Below are positions 33,401-43,449 of a DNA stretch of 64,000 nucleotides, in pieces. A program made the translations under genes and the position numbers. Where the stretch lies: the NCBI GenBank assembly GCA_009746045.1, contig RPFO01000104.1:2424448-2488447 (forward strand), written 5' to 3'. The DNA is from Mesostigma viride. Taxonomy: Eukaryota; Streptophyta; Mesostigmatophyceae; Mesostigmatales; Mesostigmataceae. Within the stretch, counting starts at the first letter, position 1. Each line of letters opens with the position of its first letter. The notes beneath the pieces were generated by a model. That model was not told the origin of the DNA and searched no databases. It was given only the letters and a program-made list of their open reading frames with translations.

Positions 33401-36400
33401 TCCCTAGGGAATGCCATGGGCAGCAGGGAGCTGTAGAGAGATCTATACGTGAAGTAAAAACAGTGGTGCTAGCAGCTAGGAGTGTGCCTGTTGTGGCATC
33501 AGCTCTAGAGAAAGCAGCTTGGTGTAAGGGGATTGAGGAGCAGCTTAACCACAGGGTAACCTATTACTATGATGGTGTGGCAGTCTCTCCCCTGGCATTG
33601 CAGTTTGGTATGCTATCACAGGACGTGGTGGCAGCCTGCCTGAAGAAGGCAGACAGGGTGTTTTCCAGATTGAGGCGTAAGGACAAGGGTTGGAAAATGC
33701 TGAGGCCCCAGGTGGGACTGAGGGTCAGGATGTGGAAGGAACCGTCATTACCAGGCAAGCGTGGCAAGTGGCAAGATGGGCAGGTAACCCATGTTGAGGA
33801 AGCTAACCATTCTTGTCTGGTGGCTTTGGAGAGTAATCCCAAGCACGTGTACAGGCTATCCTGGGCTCACGTCAAGGAGAGAAGGCCAACTGCAATCTGG
33901 CCTGAAGACGGCCCTGATCCTCCCTTGGAGGGAGATGAGCAGGATGAGAGCCAGGCAGCAGATGCTAACCCACCATGCTTGGATTATGGTCTGTCCTGGA
34001 TGGATGAGGGTGAGCAGGAGTCTGCTGAGACGTCTGTCACAAGGCCAGAGGTGGCCAGGGCTGCACCACAGTCCAGGGGGCTGCTTATGGCGGACATCAT
34101 TCGAGCTCTGCAGAACAGCAAGCGTGATCCCAAGGTATCTAAGCTCACGGGATGGGGGTCATGTGGGGCACCAGCACTAGAAGTGGATACCAACTCACAG
34201 GTGTCCATTCTAAGGGTAGAGGATGCTGCAGGCTTGCAGTGGTCATCCCCTAGCTGCCTAGCTGTGTCTGATTTCTCTGGGAATGTGTCCATGAAGATCT
34301 TGGGAGAAGTGAGTGTGCCTATCCTGGGGGTGCCCACCACGTTCAGTGTGGTTGAAGGGTATCAGGGGCCTGCCATTCTAGGTCAGAACTTCTTGTGCTT
34401 ACCAGGGGTGAGGATATCCTCTGAGGAGCTAGCATTAGAAGGGCAGGGCCGCCTTCCCTTGCAGAGATATCGCTACTCCCAGGGTCTTAGTGTGGCTGTA
34501 AGGGCTGTGAGGGGTCTAGAGGCAGAGGGTCCTGATACAAAGGAGCCCATTGCTGGGGACCTGCTGATCCTCCCTACTACGTTTGACCCACGTGAGTTGG
34601 GTGTGCAGAGGTACCAGATCCCAGGAACGAGTCCTGTACCTTGGCGCAAGCTAGTGGAGATGATGCAAAGCCCCAAGATGGCTAAGGCATGGACTCTTGG
34701 CTTTGTTGCTTCTGGGCATGAGTGGATAGTTGCCAACTGTGCAGAGCCTGTGGATGTCCTCCCTGAGGATCACCAGCTGCTCAGTTGATGTTTGTCCTCA
34801 AGCTCAAGGAGGTAGATGGCGTGCAGGTGCCACATGTTAGACCAGTTGTGACTGAGTACCATGGCACTGGACAGTTAGCAGATGAGGAGCTTTACACACC
34901 AGGGATGCTGCATGATACATGGAGGATTTTGTTGTGCATTTATTGTCTTTTCTGCAGAAGGGGATACCCTATAGCTCTGTGTTGGTAGATTTCAAGAGGG
35001 CTTTTCTTAAGGGTGATCAGCAGGAAGCACAGGATACTTGGCGCACAATACCCCCTTTCTTTGTTAAGGTGCCTGCAGTGTGGAGGGCAGAGCTGAAGAC
35101 GAGGTATTTGAGGATTCTCAAAGGCGTGGAAGGCCTTAGATCGAGTCCCATCATCTGGAGGAAGAGCTTGGAGAAGTACCTCAGGTCTGTCTGTGGTCTC
35201 TCAGTCTCTCCAGTTGATCCTTGTCTGTTTCAGGGTAGCTATGAGGGGCTGCCAGCGTTTGCCTCCCTGCATGGTGATGATCTGCATCTCCTGGGCCATC
35301 CCACTTGGCAAGAGTTGACTCTGGCCAGGATCCAGAAACGGTTTGAACTGGGTAAGATCCAGTACATGGTTGAGAATGAGCCCATGGTGTTTTGTGGAAT
35401 GCAGGCGACCTTGGTCCATCAGCAGGGTACATGGTCCATCCAGCTGGAGGGTGGTAAGGATTATCCTCAGCAGATCATAGATGCCTTGCAGGAGCCCATC
35501 ACCCAGGCCAGATGTGCAACAATACGAGGTATGTTGGCATGGCTGGCCAGCATTTGTGCTCCTGACCTGTTGGTACTGAGTCGGTTGACCGATTCCCAAC
35601 TGGTTGAGGTGGGTGCTGAGAGAGTGGTAGAGGCTGTTCGCATGTCTCCCCCTCTCATGCTGGGTCCTTTGGATTTGTACAGGCCTTTTGACATGATGCT
35701 CTATGTGGACAGTTCTATGGATAGTAGGAAGGTCACAGAGGTCAGGGGCCGTGCAGCAGCATTAATATCCCTGGTGCAGGAACAGTCCTCTCTGGTCTGC
35801 TGGTACAGTCGGTTGCAAACAGGGTAACTCCCAGCAGTGACATTGCTGAGTGCAGGGCAATCTGTGAAGGGCTTCATACTGCTCTTTACTTGAGGGAGCT
35901 ATTTTACCAGCTATGTCAAGTGGCTTCCTGTCGGTTGCAGATGCACACACTGGTAAGAACTGACAGCATGGGCATGGTGCAGTTTGTGCACAGGCAGCTG
36001 GCCAGGAGCAGGGACCTTGATTATTTGTTGCTCAAGGAAATGTCTTGCTTAGCTAACATTGAACATGTGGCTGGCGTGGACAACCCTGCAGATGCTCTCA
36101 CCAAGCTGGAGGAGAAGGCTGAGCTGCAATACCCTTTGCTTCGTGGGCTCATGGCCTCCAAGGGGGGAGGGCCAGAGTAGACCAAACAGCCTTGCTCTAG
36201 GTGGGAGGCATCCCAGTGGGCTGGGCAGCCACGTGGTGGCTGACAGCAGGTCCTTCAGAGTTCAGACACACTCTGCTGGACAGGGGTCAGGGTGGAGTCA
36301 CTCCCCTGGCTGAGAATTTCGCCTGGCTCTGTCATGGAGCTGCAGAAGAGTCTTAAGGACTTTGTAATGGGCCTTGGGTCTTCATGGAATGGACCCTGCA

Positions 36401-39081
36401 AGGGCAGCCCAAGTGTTGGCTCTAACAGGTTGCTGTACATTTGTATATATTCTCTGTAACCAACCTGTTGCATGCTAATAAAATCCCTGGTTGTGTGACC
36501 ATGTTGGACGTGGTTGCCAGGGGCCTCACTATGGGTTATACTCTTTATAATAAAACATAATCTTGTTATTGTCATGTCTTGTTGTTTGTGATGCTCAGTT
36601 CCAGGAGCTGATCCAAACCTGGAGGATATGGGGTGGGGTTCGATTCCCCAGCTGACCTCAGCCTGGCATGTATGAATCCTGAGTTTATCCCTCAGTGAGG
36701 ACATGGGCTCCCCATGTGTTGGCTAACATTTGTCAGGGCTCTCTCAGTCTTTGGAAGGATTTAAAAGATAAAGGAGGCTCCGTGGCGGGCGCCATATGAA
36801 CGGGCGCCTGTGATAACTGGATGACCAGGAACTCACAATAGTACGTTCATGGACTCCTCTATCCAAACTCCTCTGACTAAGTGAAGACCTAACTTTAATC
36901 TACACCAGGTTCCCAAAGAAAGGGTTGGGATGTCATGTGGGTCAGAGGGCAACCTTTGAACCAATGAGCAGGCCTAGCTAATATTTGGAGGCACCTCAGG
37001 TTCCAAAAGAAAAGGCAGGTCTGGTCTCTGGGAGGGATCAGATGTCAAGGCTTGTGGGGACAGTGGCTGATAGGTTCTCAGGCTGGTCCAAGCTCCAAAA
37101 CAAGAAAGGGTTGGAGTTAGCATATTGGGGCACCAATGTGCTAGATGGATGCAGGTTGAGGAGACCTTTCCAACGCCGTGTCAACCGCCTAGAACAGACA
37201 AGGGACTAGAAAGTTATCAAGTCCCGAAGTACTGCCGACCGGTGGGCGAGGGCGGTGCACACTCAGGGCATAGTGGACAGGACACGTGGCAGGCCGTGCC
37301 TGCACAGGCTTAGCCTGACTCTCACGTGACTGGGACACAGTGTACTGAGGGCTCAACGGTACTGTGGCTAGTAGAAGCCAGTAACCAGCCAGCAGGTCTG
37401 CAAGGATGTAAGTCCTTGCAGGACTGTGGCAGGTCCTGTGCTGTCCTAGACACAGGATAGCCAGAGAATCCTGTATGCTGCCTGCAACGAGGATGCAGGG
37501 CAGCGATACGAGGCTCTGGCAATGTAGCGTTGCCCAGCGTTGCTCATGACCGAGGAACAAGGATGGAACGAGGTTGCATATAGCTCGGGGCTCAACGAAG
37601 CAACGAGCGTCTTCACACACGAACCTTGGTCGTCACGACGAGTGGCGAGCCTATCGAGGGTCGTAGGCCTGGTGTGAGGATAAAGGTTGCTAGCCAGCAG
37701 CCTAGGGTCATTCCAGCCGGCAAGGACCAGGAGCTCACAAGCTCTGCTGACGAGTTGCTGCGCAAATCATGTGGACCTGGTTCAGGTGCCAGGATGGGCA
37801 CCAGAGGAACCTGTGCAGGCGCCAGCACCGGTGTCAATGTCCCAGCCAGGTCCACGGCTGGATGAAAAAGGAAAGACACATGCAATTAAAGAAGTCAAAA
37901 GTCAGCTTGAATGAAACACAAAGAAAACCAATATACACAAAAAAAACGTGTGGGACTTCATTATTAAAGATAATAATGCACAAAGTTGAAGGGTAAATAC
38001 AGGCAAATTGATACGTTGTAAGTTTCCATGAAGCAACAGTAAGGCCCGTATACCAAAGGGGGAAAAAAGGGAACTTACGTGCCAGCACGGGGGCAGATGG
38101 ACAGCCTGGCAGTGGTGGTGGTGGCATGGCCACGAGAGTGGGTGCCGGCACGGCGCTCATCTGCTGGTCAAACTGCGCATTGATTGCGTCGATTTGGGCC
38201 TGCATTTGGGCCTGCACCGCAGCAATGCGGGCGGCCCTTTCAGCCTCGAGGCTTGCAGGCAGCTGCATGGTCCCGGCGGTGACTTCAGCAGGGTTGGCTT
38301 TTGACGACGACTTGGCTTTTGCAGTTTTCCTTGCTTTTTGGACGCCCGGCTGTGGTGTTCACCATGAAGAACAAAGCACAGCATCCGAAGGAACATAATA
38401 ATGCACTCGATCAGAAAACTATCGATGGCCATACGGCGAGTAGAAAGTACGGTTGCACTACAAGATTGCTGGCTGCATTCGTCATAGACAACGGATGCAT
38501 ACCAAGACACGGCAGTTCATGAGTATTCTTTGTTTAATTACCTGTTTGGGCTGGTTGGTTACGCAGGCAAGCGGGGCACGTTGCTGTTCAACCTTAGCCA
38601 CTCTGTTGGCAGCTCTCTTTGCCGCTAGCTGCGCCTCGTGCTTTCGGATGTATAGACGCCTCGCTAGCTCCCTTTCAACTATCGCTTCAGGCGGTTCCAA
38701 AGCAGGAGGATCGGGGAGAGACTTCACTGCGGTTGTCGCCGCTGTCGGTCCGTTCAGGACTTCATTCAGTTTCCTGCTGCTCTCTTCCGCAACGGCTGCA
38801 GAGTAATGGGCCTTTGCATCATTTAACTCGTCCTGGGCCAGTAGAGGTAAGAAGTCACAACAAATCACCTTGATCCGACCAGAAACCTCCTTCAGCAGTT
38901 CTTGATCTTGGTCCTTCTTTGCTACACCCTCCAGCAACCACTCCTTCGATTGCGCCGCGACGACTTCCCTAAGAGTCCGCAGCCGACTATCGGCTTGCAC
39001 ATGCTTCAGAGGGTGTAGTTCTACGGACTTGGCGGCACGAAAGTTTGCCCACTTTACTGGATCGGCGGCGATCCCCACCAT
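27487..39081 (-). CDS. CACTA second gene: coiled-coil, Pro-rich protein (six exons)
   Basis: Start at 39081 (MVGIAADPVKWANF). By splice sites and phase the exons are 39081-38542, 38349-38079, 37857-37768 joined to 29375-29133, 28849-27741 and 27591-27487, with every junction in frame. The N-terminus is helical and charged. Exon 2 has QAQMQAQIDAINAQFDQQM. Exon 4 has WLLKARKLLRLGDELVWDVG (a small globular domain), a Pro-rich repeat and a final coiled coil, MLQLKKMQEELDEKN. The copia-like element splits exon 3; the frame continues across it when it and one CATGT are removed. Position and divergence from TNP2 suggest the TnpA-like role (binding subterminal repeats), but no homology is recognised. 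Confidence 0.7.
27890..28240 (-). repeat. Minisatellite coding for the Pro-rich repeat
   Basis: Eight or nine tandem units of 39-42 bp in exon 4 of the leftward CACTA gene, each encoding a version of PAPPAPLPPSTAV. Two units carry an extra codon (PQLPP). Unit lengths stay multiples of three, so the frame is kept, which argues the array is translated. The mirror frames rich in Gly or Arg are shadows. Confidence 0.8.
29381..30034 (+). repeat. 5' LTR of the copia-like element
   Basis: 654 bp, nearly identical to 37115-37767. Contains a short internal hairpin around AAGTCCTTGCAGGACTGTGG. No tRNA primer site with an obvious TGG follows at 30035, so the primer may pair elsewhere, as in copia elements that use an internal tRNA half. 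Confidence 0.88.
30042..31195 (+). CDS. Copia-like element, first ORF before gag (unknown)
   Basis: About 213 codons open from MSPSAFMSGSSSSSHG, then the coding signal moves through two further frames (PETTTAWGPEVEIVTGVEKT and NELVGGGKRWVRNLAWYRN) to a stop near 31195, about 380 residues in all. The first part is helical with LVRLRDALAETANRVEVAYQ; the C-terminal part is charged with an Ala/Glu-rich tail. It has no zinc knuckle and precedes a separate gag. Not recognised; it may be an additional structural protein of this lineage. Confidence 0.5.
31482..32589 (+). pseudogene. Copia-like gag with CCHC knuckle
   Basis: Retrotransposon gag signature: KPPVGQEELDKWLEDME, then LTWSQFLEGLRQEFLIRY in another frame, then LRIREKGAKHG-type helices to MFADQTDGTWPALQKVI. 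A long Gln/Gly/Lys-rich basic region is followed by CFGCGRTGHWRRDC (CX2CX4HX4C) near the C-terminus, stop at 32589. Frame changes near 31790 and 31880. Nucleocapsid function is inferred from the knuckle. Confidence 0.75.
32596..34788 (+). CDS. Integrase followed by a retropepsin-like domain
   Basis: A 730-codon open frame. Around residues 135-180: LHHIFGHSKQAEMF and NCVCQ (HHCC-like pre-integrase). The integrase core has VDIQHIRGMYLLVGVDRFSR (Asp), KVQADLQFD (Asp region) and HGQQGAVERSIREVK (Glu). An SH3-like block follows (GLRVRMWKE, GKWQDGQVTHV). Near residues 525-620: LEVDTNSQVSIL, then VPILGVPTTFSVVEGYQG and AILGQNFL, the layout of an aspartic protease with DTG changed to DTN. Usual copia order puts protease before integrase. 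The first 130 residues are low complexity. TGA at 34786 overlaps the next ATG. Confidence 0.75.
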   Translation: MLSPVNSQSPLVGRTVVHSNGGVPLVQQQGVGNDEVLPLNDCNNAAAAVEFPVPVAGAGSPVVGVDSGSQAARLEGPAASVGTGAGSGSRATLEEVPGAREQQVGRAIPSTQSLSRSSLCSQADRGLSYAQAGNTLHHIFGHSKQAEMFAWKIGKEPLLEACSAAAQNCVCQENAVRLPQSHAREPARERGDIQVDIQHIRGMYLLVGVDRFSRYRLLTILPGMQEHQLLMGLQSLLPGFGVYTKVQADLQFDCLIKLADQLPCKLVVVPRECHGQQGAVERSIREVKTVVLAARSVPVVASALEKAAWCKGIEEQLNHRVTYYYDGVAVSPLALQFGMLSQDVVAACLKKADRVFSRLRRKDKGWKMLRPQVGLRVRMWKEPSLPGKRGKWQDGQVTHVEEANHSCLVALESNPKHVYRLSWAHVKERRPTAIWPEDGPDPPLEGDEQDESQAADANPPCLDYGLSWMDEGEQESAETSVTRPEVARAAPQSRGLLMADIIRALQNSKRDPKVSKLTGWGSCGAPALEVDTNSQVSILRVEDAAGLQWSSPSCLAVSDFSGNVSMKILGEVSVPILGVPTTFSVVEGYQGPAILGQNFLCLPGVRISSEELALEGQGRLPLQRYRYSQGLSVAVRAVRGLEAEGPDTKEPIAGDLLILPTTFDPRELGVQRYQIPGTSPVPWRKLVEMMQSPKMAKAWTLGFVASGHEWIVANCAEPVDVLPEDHQLLS
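34787..36180 (+). pseudogene. Copia-like reverse transcriptase and RNase H
   Basis: Begins MFVLKLKEVDGVQVPHVRP (RT fingers), shifts frame near 34920, then SVLVDFKRAFLKGD (Asp), FASLHGDDLHLLG in the position of the YVDD box, and FELGKIQYMV...FCGMQATL. RNase H has MMLYVDSSMDSRKV, EQSSLVCWYSRLQT, and after a shift near 35826 SDIAECRAICEGLHTALYL, TDSMGMVQFVH and HVAGVDNPADALTK. A normal copia RT-RH layout with two frame breaks. HGDD instead of YVDD is unusual. Confidence 0.82.
36181..37114. other. Copia-like element 3' noncoding region
   Basis: No coding frame. Holds AATAAA at about 36478 and ATAATAAAACATAAT near 36549, a tRNA-like block at about 36588-36665, and the polypurine tract at about 37102-37114 next to the 3' LTR. 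Confidence 0.6.
36588..36665 (+). repeat. tRNA-like (A box/B box) sequence, possible SINE head
   Basis: GCTCAGTTCCAGGAGC reads as a D-arm with a 4-bp stem. About 40 bases later, TGGGGTTCGATTCCCCA is a perfect T-arm containing the pol III B box GGTTCGATTCC. The acceptor stem does not pair and the anticodon arm is poor, so this is not a functional tRNA. It may be a tRNA-derived SINE fragment or a captured tRNA. Confidence 0.4.
37115..37767 (+). repeat. 3' LTR of the copia-like element
   Basis: 653 bp, direct repeat of 29381-30034 with about seven differences including a 1-base indel. Followed by the CATGT target copy at 37768-37772 and then by the continuation of CACTA exon 3. Confidence 0.88.
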
Positions 39082-39868
39082 TCTTCCCCACTAACCAGAC
39101 CACCCCCAGCCGACATTAACGCGTTTGCGTGCTCCATCCTTGGCGCCGTTGTCATTTAACTTAATGACAAGGCGCAAGTTTTGAATTCGCACGACGGCAC
39201 TGTGCTAATTGCGGGTGTCAATTTTGCGCGGCAAAAAGGAACTCCGTCCGATCTTGGCCCATCTACCGTCAATCATCTCTCCCGGCGGAAGTCGACAGGA
39301 TCTTACTTTAGGAGCGAATCCTGCTGATCTGAACGCCATGGCGCAAAGTATCGGATTCGGGGAAATCGGTATATTTAGTATCCAATTATAAACCAGAGAG
39401 GTGAAATAAGAAATAAGTATCACCGAATCCTGAATGAAGGTGGTCACACACTGGTGTGACGTTGACAGGCTAAGGGGCTAATAAGGCGCAAAGTATCGGA
39501 TTCGGGCCTCTCACTGCCATGGTTAACGGTGCAAAGTTGACATCATGTTCGAGTAGGATTGAATCCGCATCAAGAAGCTGCGGTTACATAGATTACCCGG
39601 CAAATTGGACGGTTAACATAACTGACGCATGCGTAGCCGCGGGAATGGCCCACGCGGTTCGTTGGCTAGCTCGACAGTCAGACGCGGTCGGTGCCCCTTC
39701 GTTCCTTTGCGTTTTAGGCATGCAAGGACACAGCCGGGGGCCACGAAAACACCTCGTTGCTGCCGCCATGGTAGCCATGGCGGCAGCAACGGGGAGGGCC
39801 CGCGGCAAGGCGGCCGCGGGCCGTCTCCGTTGCTGCCGCCACCATTGGTTGTTTAGCGATTTTCAACC
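39082..39868. promoter_or_regulatory. Shared 5' region of the two divergent CACTA genes
   Basis: 787 bp separate the two start codons, which face outward. The block GCGCAAAGTATCGGATTCGG occurs twice (about 39343-39362 and 39487-39506), a candidate regulatory repeat, and there is a GCCGCCATGGTAGCCATGGCGGC palindrome near 39762-39784. A bidirectional promoter is inferred from the arrangement. Confidence 0.5.
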
Positions 39869-40643
39869 ATGGAGGAACAAGGCCTTGACGACTTCCTCAT
39901 GGAGGGATGGGCCGATGAGTACCGAACTGGGCCTGATGAGGCAGCTATGGAATTCGCCCGGAATTTCGATGCTGCTGCAAACAGAGTACATTTGGAGACG
40001 CCTTTATACCCAGGATCTAACGTTCCAGCTGTTGTGGCGGCCCTACAATTGCTAACGCAATGGGGCCAAGGAGGTTGTACTCGGAAGTTCGCGGACGCAC
40101 AGCTGGCCCTTTTTAGTTCTCTCCTACCACCTGGGAATGTCTTGCCGGCTTCTGTTGAGGCGGCTAGAGGCCTGTTGCGAGACTTGGGCTTGACGTATAA
40201 AGTATACGATGCGTGCAAGTATGACGATTATGTTTACAAAGATAAGGATCTCCAGCAGTGCCCAAAGTGCGCCGAACCTCGTTATGAGATATACACAGAC
40301 ACAGACGGCATGGTGATTAATACGAGGAAGCCCTATCGGCAAGTCAGAGTTTTTTCTTTGCTGGACAGGGTTCGGGGCTGGTTCAGAATGGAGAAGATGT
40401 CAATGGCACTGAGGTATGCAGGAGAGAAAGAAAACAAGGATGCAGATTCGCCGACGCGGACGGTTGACGGAGTCAAAGGTTCGTAATCCATAGCCTCTAC
40501 ATCTGGCCATTGCTTGTTTTTTTTTATCTTTGCTTGCCGATAGAGTTACACAACGCCGCGTTACTTTGGTATGTAGAGCTAGAACGTTAGTAACCCTGAA
40601 TCTTGCTATTGAATCTTGCCTGGCAAGGTCAGTGTCGTGTTAA

Positions 40644-42346
40644 CCCCTAAATGGTCTTGCTGCCGATTTTCCGCCAAAAAGTGACTTACAGCCGATTTGT
40701 CGGCACCTACTCGGGGGACCAGTTTGCGAGAATACCATTGGGAATTAGGAAACGTTTAGCTGAGAAGAATGAAAGTTTATAAGTTTCTCCAGAACATGAT
40801 ACTAGGGTTTGCTATATTTTGACCAAGTTTAACAGGTGTTCCAGACCGTCAAAGTACAGGGGGTCAGGGTACTTTTTCACGTACAACGTGCATTCCGGAA
40901 AACGACGACCTGGCCATGGCGGCTTGCGCCCACGCATGGCATTTACGTTTGCGTTCGAATTTTCTGGACAAACTTAGGATATTGATTTTATACGTCCTAA
41001 AGATCATACAGGCCAATTTTTGGTTCGCGGGAATGCCATTTGATAGGTGTCGGCAGCGTTCTTGCTGGAAAAAACTGCGATCAGGCCGGACGATAGAAAC
41101 ATTGACAGCAATACCTTTCCGGCGTATTTTAAAGGACATATTGGTTTCTTTGTACTTTTTATGATGATTTGTAGTCGTAAACGTGCAAGGGTGGCCAGAA
41201 ATCGCCGAATCCAGCGACCATGCTGCACAACTTTGGTGTGCCGAAATGCGCCATTTTGCGGCCACCGCCTGGGCCAAGGTAACGCCATCCATGCCCGGTA
41301 AAGCTTAAGCATCGTTTTCCTATCGATGTTTGACGTTTATATATACGTTCTAGCTTGTGTAGCACATTCTTTTTGCATTATTCATGCTCTTTCTTGACCC
41401 TGGCCTGGCCCCTTTCTAAAACACCCTTCTTAGATGCTTCCCTCAGTCAGTTGACCTGCCACAGGGTGATGGTGATAAGTTTTAGAGGCTGTATGGGTTT
41501 GAATACCTCCATATATGTTTGTTATACATTTCCCACACACATATTGCATGAGTGTGAGGCAGTTGGCTGGTCTCTGTGGCATCATCAAGCATGTAACCGG
41601 TGAGTAAAAGCTTCCCATTGTCAGCATGTGCCACCAGGTGTGCTGGCCATCACCTGGCAAGCTATAGCAGCTTAGGCCTAGTTTATCCTTGCTAGGGCAG
41701 GCTGAAATAGGCTTAAAATCACTAGTTTGTTGGTGGCTGCCTCCTAGAATGCATGCCTTGCGTAGGGTATCCGAACCACGTTACCTACGTGCACTGATGG
41801 ACAAGGTGGCACCTGCACATAGGTGCCATGTAAGGGCAGTGTGATGATGCAGTTATGTTTCCCCATCATTGTGGAAGGGAAATGTATTGTTTGGCATGGT
41901 TGGGGGCCATATTAGTAGGTATTAGTAGGTAGTATGCCCACTCCTACCCCCTTGGTTGCTTTTTACCAACGGTACCCCTATGGGCTGTACTGGGTGTAAC
42001 TGCTGGTATACCCACCCAAATGATGACCCCAATGGCTCAAACTGTTCAGCAACTAATTGTTTATCATCCCTGAAGTGGTAGGTGCCTAGCTCTTACAACA
42101 TAATGCAAAATGCACATTCTACCAAAAATGAAAACGCTCGTCTTGACCCCCCTGACTTTGACGGCAGTTATACATGGCCTACGATGAATATATGTGAGGT
42201 TGTGATATATCACGGCTTAGGGCAACTCATGGACATGCTTGCCCCCCAAGGACAGCCATTGGATATTGCTAGGTTGTACAGGGGCTGGTTTACAAAATAG
42301 GTGAGTTACTGCCGATTTATCGGCAGCATTTCCGCCCATTTAGGGG
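40644..42346. mobile_element. TTAA-flanked element in intron 1 of the transposase gene
   Basis: TTAA at 40640-40643 and 42347-42350; ends CCCCTAAATGG and CCATTTAGGGG. Subterminal palindrome built on GCCGATTTATCGGC on the right (42311-42325), with GCCGATTTGTCGGC on the left (about 40691). 1703 bp without a transposase frame. The core (for example 40868-40960 and 41268-41305) is clearly homologous to the element at 43450-45180. Its removal leaves an intron of about 240 bp. Confidence 0.85.
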
Positions 42347-43449
42347 TTAAGTGATGTATCTGTATTTCTTACCGTTGCTTCAATGCATTCTCCGTGGTTT
42401 GTTCTTTCCTTGCCTGTTTCTTTTTGCAGACTGTCCGGCTGTACAACATGTAAAAAATCTTTACCCGCAGTTTCGTACTGAGCTGCGTAATCTTATATTC
42501 GGGATGGCGGTTGACGGAGTGTGTCCGCGTAGCTTTATGGGAAACTATTCTTGCTGGCCAGCTTTTATGGCTTGCTACAATTTACCTGAGTGGGTATTTG
42601 TCAACAAGAACCTCTCACCTATGGTTCTGCTGATAAGTGCCGCCTACGGCAAGGCTCCAAAAAGAATGCAGGTGTACTGGGAGTTGGCGGTTGATGAGCT
42701 TGTGGCGATGTGGAATGGTTTTTATGTATGCGACATCGTGGATGACCAGGGCGGCCAGTTACAACCTGTGCGCCTGCAGGCGCTCCTACTGTGGGTAATC
42801 CACGACTACCCAGCTTTAATTTGCAAAGTCACTAAACATCCCAGATGCTGGATACTGCGGCTGCATGTTACATGGGCCAGAATGGGAAGCAACTTTTTTT
42901 TCCAATGGGAAGCTTGTGTACTTAGGGCACTCTACGCTTTTGAAGGAAGGTGACCCTGCGCGACCATCCGGGACTGGAGCTGCCCCTCCAGAAATGGATT
43001 ATGATGGGTACCTGAAATATTGTCGGGAAGAGTTGGGGGTGCAACCTGAAATATTCGGCAAGCTGCCGTACTGGACCAAGCTGTTAATTCGACATCTGAC
43101 CAGTGGATGAATTTCACCTGGGCCCGAACTGCCTGCTCCGGATAGTCAACTGCACCCGCCAGCGGTAAGTAGCACGCGACAGTGTTCTTTTTTTTTCTAG
43201 TGTGCAGTTTGTAAACTTTGTCATATGCAAGGGACAAATTTTTGTCACATACTTGTTGATTGATTATTGATTGTGCGTTTCGTTGATATTGTGTTGTCCT
43301 TTGTGGCCTTTTTTATTATGTGCAGGGAAAGCTCATACCCCTGCTGTTCGAGCAAGGCTGCAACAACTGGGCCTTAATCAGGAGCTCTGGGTTACCACGG
43401 AAGAGGTGGAGAAAGTGGCGAAGAACGGTGTCCGCACAATAAGCATTAA

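Larger units (their letters stand above)
29381..37767 (+). mobile_element. Copia-like LTR retrotransposon with unusual domain order
   Basis: Two direct repeats, 29381-30034 and 37115-37767 (654 and 653 bp), differ at about seven positions. CATGT flanks the whole (29376-29380 and 37768-37772). The LTR edges are AGTTAG...AAAT rather than TG...CA. A purine tract AAGAAAGGGTTGG precedes the 3' LTR. Inside are an unknown ORF, a CCHC gag, integrase, a retropepsin-like domain, RT and RNase H. RNase H ends NPADALTK, a copia feature. Stops and frame changes make this copy inactive as sequenced. Inserted in a CACTA exon. Confidence 0.9.

Noticed and set aside
36588-36665. Functional tRNA gene
   Set aside because: The acceptor stem does not pair and the anticodon loop is too large.
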